From Sphingomonas sp. R647 (GTDB lineage Bacteria > Pseudomonadota > Alphaproteobacteria > Sphingomonadales > Sphingomonadaceae), in NCBI RefSeq assembly GCF_020177055.1, contig NZ_JAIQXT010000001.1, positions 248,001 through 312,000 of the forward strand: 64,000 nucleotides of DNA, written 5' to 3'. Shown in pieces: positions 60,786 through 64,000 of this stretch. The stretch's first letter is position 1. The number at the start of each line of letters is the position of its first letter. A program made the translations under genes and the position numbers. The notes under the pieces are model-generated. The model had not been told where the DNA came from. It did not search any database and saw nothing but the letters and a program-made list of their open reading frames with translations.

Positions 60786-61172
60786 ATGGACGCGAATCCG
60801 GTTTCAAGCCCCCAGCGGTTGATGGCGATTCAGGCCCGCTGGCAGTGCGATCTCAGCGACGACTCGCTCAGCTGGAGCGACGGCGTTTATGACCTGTTCG
60901 GTCTTCAACGCGGCGCACCTGTGACGCGCGAAGCAGTGGTCGCGATGTATTCAGCCGAGTCGCGTGAGGAACTGCGCCGGCTGCGTGAAGTGGCGATCGC
61001 CGAACGTGGCAGCTTCACGTTCGAGGCGAAGATCCGCCGTCCCGATGGCCAGTTGCGGTGGATGCGGGTGACGGCGGATGTGGCGGTTGAGGATGGCGTC
61101 GCGCGCTACCTCTATGGCACGAAGATCGACGTTACTGACGAGATCATCGCGTCGTCTCGCATGTGCGCCTGA
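60786..61172 (+). CDS. Single PAS-domain protein
   Basis: This 128-residue protein consists of one PAS fold. RWQCDLSDDSLSWSDGVYDLFGL and the PAC-like end RPDGQLRWMRVTADVAVEDGVARYLYGTKIDVTDE place it in the PAS_3 group. There is no output domain. It could sense a small ligand or serve as an adaptor to a kinase elsewhere. Confidence 0.85.
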   Translation: MDANPVSSPQRLMAIQARWQCDLSDDSLSWSDGVYDLFGLQRGAPVTREAVVAMYSAESREELRRLREVAIAERGSFTFEAKIRRPDGQLRWMRVTADVAVEDGVARYLYGTKIDVTDEIIASSRMCA

Positions 61173-61328
61173 CACAGGTGCCCGCTTAGGCGCGCGCGGG
61201 CGAAGGTGCATTGTTCAGCGGTTCGGGCACCTTGCCCCAGCTGATCGGGCGCCCGACGACGCCGTGGTGCGAGACGATCGCGAAGGGTCTGGTGGCCTGA
61301 ATTTGAACGCGCCAGATGGGACGGGGCG

Positions 61329-61664
61329 TTAGAGGATTTCCCGCACCCGCTCCGGCGGTCGGCCCAGCCGCACGCCCTTGTCGGTTTCGACCAGCGGGCG
61401 TTCGATCAGGATCGGGGCGGCGGCCATCGCATCGAGGATCGCGTCGTCCGACGCGTCCTTGAGCAGCTTCGCGCCGGCCTCCGCCTTGCGCAGCCCATCG
61501 CGCGGGGACATCTCGCCCTTCGCGTAGAGCCGCGCCAGTTCGTCGCGCGATGGCGGGGTCTTGAGATACTCGACCACCGTCACGTCCGCGCCGGCGTCCT
61601 GAAGGATCGCCAGCGCCTCACGCGACTTGGAACAGCGCGGGTTGTGCAGGATGGTGGCGTTCAC
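61329..61664 (-). CDS. arsC: Arsenate reductase, glutaredoxin-coupled type
   Basis: This is a 111-residue ArsC. ILHNPRCSKSREAL carries the catalytic Cys11, and LIERPLVETDKGVRLGRPPE the arginine loop. It differs from the Spx-like protein at 44915. No other arsenic genes are nearby. Confidence 0.93.
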   Translation of the reverse strand: MNATILHNPRCSKSREALAILQDAGADVTVVEYLKTPPSRDELARLYAKGEMSPRDGLRKAEAGAKLLKDASDDAILDAMAAAPILIERPLVETDKGVRLGRPPERVREIL

Positions 61665-61678
61665 CGGAACCTCCGTTT

Positions 61679-61699
61679 GTGCTGAGCTTGTCGAAGCAC
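61679..61699. repeat. Short inverted repeat, REP-like unit 1
   Basis: GTGCT-N11-AGCAC with the core GAGCTTGTCGA forms a stem-loop. It shares its core, in reverse orientation, with the unit at 61722-61744. The two lie between accC and arsC. Confidence 0.55.
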
Positions 61700-61721
61700 G
61701 AAGCGACGACCGGATGAAGAT

Positions 61722-61744
61722 CGCCCTTCGACAGGCTCAGGGCG
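61722..61744. repeat. Short inverted repeat, REP-like unit 2
   Basis: CGCCCT-N11-AGGGCG with core TCGACAGGCTC is a stem-loop. It belongs to the TTCGACAGGCTCAGGGCGAAC element, which I recognise as widely dispersed in sphingomonad and other proteobacterial intergenic regions. Confidence 0.6.
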
Positions 61745-61752
61745 AACGGATG

Positions 61753-63120
61753 TCAGGACTCGCTGGCGTCCTGCTTCGCCAGCCACTCCTCAAGCCACTT
61801 GATCGTATAGTCGCCCTGCTGGAATTCCGGCACGTCAAGCAGTGCCTGATGCAGCGGGATCGTCGTCTTCATCCCGTCGCCCTCGATCACGAATTCCTCG
61901 AGCGCGCGGCGCAGGCGGCGCAGGGCGCCCTGGCGGGTCGTGCCGTACACGATCAGCTTGGCGATCATGCTGTCGTAATAAGGCGGGATGCGATAGCCCG
62001 AGTAGAGGCCGCTATCGACGCGGACGTTCATGCCGCCCGGCGCGTGGAACTGCTTCACCAGCCCCGGCGACGGGGCGAAGGTGCGCGGATCCTCGGCATT
62101 GATGCGGCATTCGATCGCGTGGCCGCGGAACTGCACGTCTTCCTGACGCAGCGTCAGGCCATGGCCTTCGGCAACGCGGATCTGTTCGCGGACGAGGTCG
62201 AGGCCGGTGATCGCCTCGGTCACCGGATGCTCGACCTGAAGCCGGGTGTTCATCTCGATGAAGTAGAACTCGCCATTCTCCCACAGGAACTCGATCGTCC
62301 CTGCGCCGCGATAGCCCATATCGGCCATCGCCTTGGCGCAGATGTTGCCGATCCGATCGCGATCGGCCTGGCCGAGCACGGGGGAGGGGGCTTCTTCCAG
62401 CACCTTCTGGTGGCGGCGCTGGAGCGAGCAGTCGCGCTCGCCCAGATGGATGGCGTTGCCATTGCCGTCGCCGAACACCTGGATTTCGATGTGGCGCGGG
62501 TTGCCAAGATATTTTTCGAGATAGACCGTCGCGTCGCCGAACGCGGCCTTCGCCTCGCGGCCGGCCTGCTGCATCAGCGTCTCAAGCTCGTCCTCGGACG
62601 TGCACACCTTCATGCCACGACCACCGCCGCCCGACGCCGCCTTGATGATCACGGGATAGCCCGCCTCGGCGGCGATCGCCTTGGCTTCCTCAAGGTCGCT
62701 GATCGCGCCGTCCGAACCGGGGACGAGCGGCAGGCCGAGCGCGCCAGCAGTGCGCTTCGCCTCGATCTTGTCGCCCATGGTGCGGATATGCTCGGGCTTC
62801 GGCCCGACGAAGATCAGGTTGTGCAGCTCCACGATCTCGGCGAACTTGGCATTCTCACTGAGAAAGCCATAGCCGGGGTGGATCGCGTCGGCGCCGCTGA
62901 TCTCGGCGGCCGAGATGATGTTGGGGATGTTGAGATAGCTCTCCGCCGCAGCCGGCGGGCCGATGCAGATCGCCTCATCCGCCAGACGCACATGCATCGC
63001 GTCGGCATCGGCGGTGGAGTGCACCGCGACGGTCTTGATCCCCATCTCATGGCACGCGCGGTGGATGCGGAGTGCAATCTCGCCGCGATTGGCGATCAGA
63101 AGTTTCTTGATCTCGGGCAA
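61753..63120 (-). CDS. accC: Acetyl-CoA carboxylase, biotin carboxylase subunit
   Basis: It carboxylates the biotin on AccB using bicarbonate and ATP. The protein is 455 residues. [19 protein letters not shown] is the N-terminal nucleotide-binding-like fold. The ATP-grasp loop is [15 protein letters not shown]. The active-site region is [18 protein letters not shown]. It follows accB after six bases, forming the usual accBC pair. Confidence 0.97.
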   Translation of the reverse strand: MPEIKKLLIANRGEIALRIHRACHEMGIKTVAVHSTADADAMHVRLADEAICIGPPAAAESYLNIPNIISAAEISGADAIHPGYGFLSENAKFAEIVELHNLIFVGPKPEHIRTMGDKIEAKRTAGALGLPLVPGSDGAISDLEEAKAIAAEAGYPVIIKAASGGGGRGMKVCTSEDELETLMQQAGREAKAAFGDATVYLEKYLGNPRHIEIQVFGDGNGNAIHLGERDCSLQRRHQKVLEEAPSPVLGQADRDRIGNICAKAMADMGYRGAGTIEFLWENGEFYFIEMNTRLQVEHPVTEAITGLDLVREQIRVAEGHGLTLRQEDVQFRGHAIECRINAEDPRTFAPSPGLVKQFHAPGGMNVRVDSGLYSGYRIPPYYDSMIAKLIVYGTTRQGALRRLRRALEEFVIEGDGMKTTIPLHQALLDVPEFQQGDYTIKWLEEWLAKQDASES

Positions 63121-63126
63121 GGCGCG

Positions 63127-63603
63127 TTACTCGACGACGACGAGCGGCTGGTCGAATTCGACCGGCTGGCCGTTGTCGACCAGGATCGCCTTGACGGTAC
63201 CGCCGTGCGGCGCAGCGATCGGGTTCATCACCTTCATCGCCTCGACAATCAACAGCGTGTCGCCAGCCTTGACCGCCTGTCCTACCGACACGAACGCCTT
63301 CGCGCCGGGCTCGGCCGAAAGGTACACCGTGCCGACCATCGGCGACTTGACCGCATTCTCATGCGGCGGGGTAATCGACGCGGGGTCCGAAGGCATCGTC
63401 GCAGGCGCGGCTGCGAGCGGAGCTGCGACCGGCGCGGGCGCCGCATAGGCGACCGGTGCGGCGCTGACCTTGCGCGCGACGCGGACCTTGCGATCGCCGT
63501 CCTCGACTTCGATCTCGGTCAGGTTGGTGTCGTCGAGCACGGCAGCAAGCTGGCGCACCAGCTCGATATCAACGTGCATCCCCTTTTTGTGTTCTTCGCT
63601 CAT
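63127..63603 (-). CDS. accB: Acetyl-CoA carboxylase, biotin carboxyl carrier protein
   Basis: This is a 158-residue biotin carrier. The C-terminal biotinyl domain carries the modified lysine in [14 protein letters not shown]. An alanine/proline linker ([15 protein letters not shown]) joins it to the N-terminal part. ATG 63603 is used; a start at 63579 ([11 protein letters not shown]) is also likely, as many homologues begin near there. Confidence 0.95.
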   Translation of the reverse strand: MSEEHKKGMHVDIELVRQLAAVLDDTNLTEIEVEDGDRKVRVARKVSAAPVAYAAPAPVAAPLAAAPATMPSDPASITPPHENAVKSPMVGTVYLSAEPGAKAFVSVGQAVKAGDTLLIVEAMKVMNPIAAPHGGTVKAILVDNGQPVEFDQPLVVVE

Positions 63604-63623
63604 GCGACCTCGAATATCTTGGC

Positions 63624-63647
63624 GCGCGCCCTTCCCCAAGGGCGCGC
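63624..63647 (-). promoter_or_regulatory. Strong hairpin just before accB
   Basis: GCGCGCCCTT-CCCC-AAGGGCGCGC has two perfect 10-base arms and a four-base loop, ending 21 bases before the accB ATG. No T-run follows, so a leader structure or attenuator is as likely as a terminator. Confidence 0.45.
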
Positions 63648-63673
63648 AGGAAAACGCGGCTAATAGTCAAGAT

Positions 63674-63695
63674 GGACCGGCTTGCAAACCGGTCC
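63674..63695 (-). terminator. Hairpin directly after aroQ
   Basis: GGACCGG-N8-CCGGTCC stands four bases beyond the aroQ stop. It could slow or end aroQ transcription, though no T-run is present. Confidence 0.4.
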
Positions 63696-63699
63696 TCGG

Positions 63700-64000
63700 T
63701 CAAAGGCGGGCAGCGGCCTCGAGCGCCAGCAGATAGGAAACGGCACCGAAGCCCGCGATCGTGCCCTTCGCGGCGCGTCCGACATAGCTCAGATGCCGGA
63801 ATTCCTCGCGCGCGTGGGGGTTGGACAGATGCACCTCGATCACCGGGGTGCGGATCGATTTGATGCAATCGTACAGCGCGATGCTGGTGTGGGTAAAGGC
63901 GCCGGCGTTGAGCAGCACCGCCTTTGCCCCGCGCGCCTGCGCCTCGTGCATCCAGTCAACCAGATGCCCCTCATGATTCGACTGGCGCAGATCGACGGTC
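63700..64000 (-). CDS. aroQ: 3-dehydroquinate dehydratase type II (partial, cut by window end)
   Basis: This is the C-terminal two thirds of the shikimate-pathway dehydratase. VDLRQSNHEGHLVDW, LNAGAFTHTSIALYDCI and PVIEVHLSNPHAREEFRHLSYV are the family's conserved blocks, with the catalytic His in the last one. It ends normally at 63700. Its start lies beyond the window. The order aroQ-accB-accC is common in alphaproteobacteria. Confidence 0.95.
   Translation of the reverse strand, partial: TVDLRQSNHEGHLVDWMHEAQARGAKAVLLNAGAFTHTSIALYDCIKSIRTPVIEVHLSNPHAREEFRHLSYVGRAAKGTIAGFGAVSYLLALEAAARL

Noticed and set aside
61173..61328. Minus-strand peptide reading ATRPFAIVSHHGVVGRPISW near the arsC end
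   Set aside because: It looks protein-like but has no start codon and no recognised family; may be a remnant.
61627..63663. Plus-strand open frame of over 600 codons
   Set aside because: Antisense to accC and accB, no motif.

Overview
The window looks like a chromosomal stretch from a sphingomonad (Alphaproteobacteria, Sphingomonas-like). It is GC-rich. It carries many TonB-dependent receptors and sugar-degrading enzymes, a NodT-type efflux lipoprotein, PF04820 flavoprotein genes beside a receptor, and alphaproteobacterial housekeeping orders such as TPR protein-bamB-der and aroQ-accB-accC. No rRNA, tRNA, CRISPR array or intact insertion sequence was recognised. The assignment rests on gene content, not on a marker gene.

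Layout. 1-692: no supported gene. 693-5698: a TetR-type repressor gene diverges from a four-gene tripartite efflux operon (permease, ATPase, adaptor, outer-membrane channel), with two tandem palindromes between them. 5946-13256: an accessory block on the minus strand. A MoxR AAA+ ATPase, a small bpX5-like protein, a degenerate-vWA protein and a 977-residue bpX6/propeller-like protein are translationally coupled, and a KptA/Tpt1 RNA 2'-phosphotransferase follows. This matches the MoxR-vWA-beta-propeller ternary systems predicted to act in biological conflict, and it is the most unusual part of the window. 13530-14119: a broken cytochrome P450 gene.

14139-39705: a sugar-utilisation region. It holds a GH31 enzyme, an aldose 1-epimerase, three GH43 enzymes, two TonB-dependent receptors, a PF04820 (tryptophan halogenase family) pair, a sugar ABC transporter (binding protein, two permeases, ATPase), and a full set for oxidative (De Ley-Doudoroff type) galactose breakdown: galactose dehydrogenase, SMP-30 lactonase, galactonate dehydratase, KDGal kinase and KDPGal aldolase. 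A FadR-type GntR regulator lies inside it. A recurrent motif close to ATTTATCKKATAAT occurs in four promoter regions (five sites) and probably ties the transporter, receptor, hydrolases and catabolic genes into one regulon.

39957-64000: mainly core genes. These are a CoxE-like vWA protein, a CHAP-domain hydrolase, guaA, a possible vitamin B12 uptake pair, an Spx/ArsC-like protein, an XRE repressor with two paralogous membrane proteins behind a long palindrome, panB, a YfgM-like protein, bamB, der, tusA-like, an HPt protein, bfr and bfd behind a Fur-like box, a DUF418 protein, an IYD-like nitroreductase, a DUF3052 protein, purL, a TonB-like protein, a phospholipase D family enzyme, a PAS protein, arsC, accC, accB and the end of aroQ.
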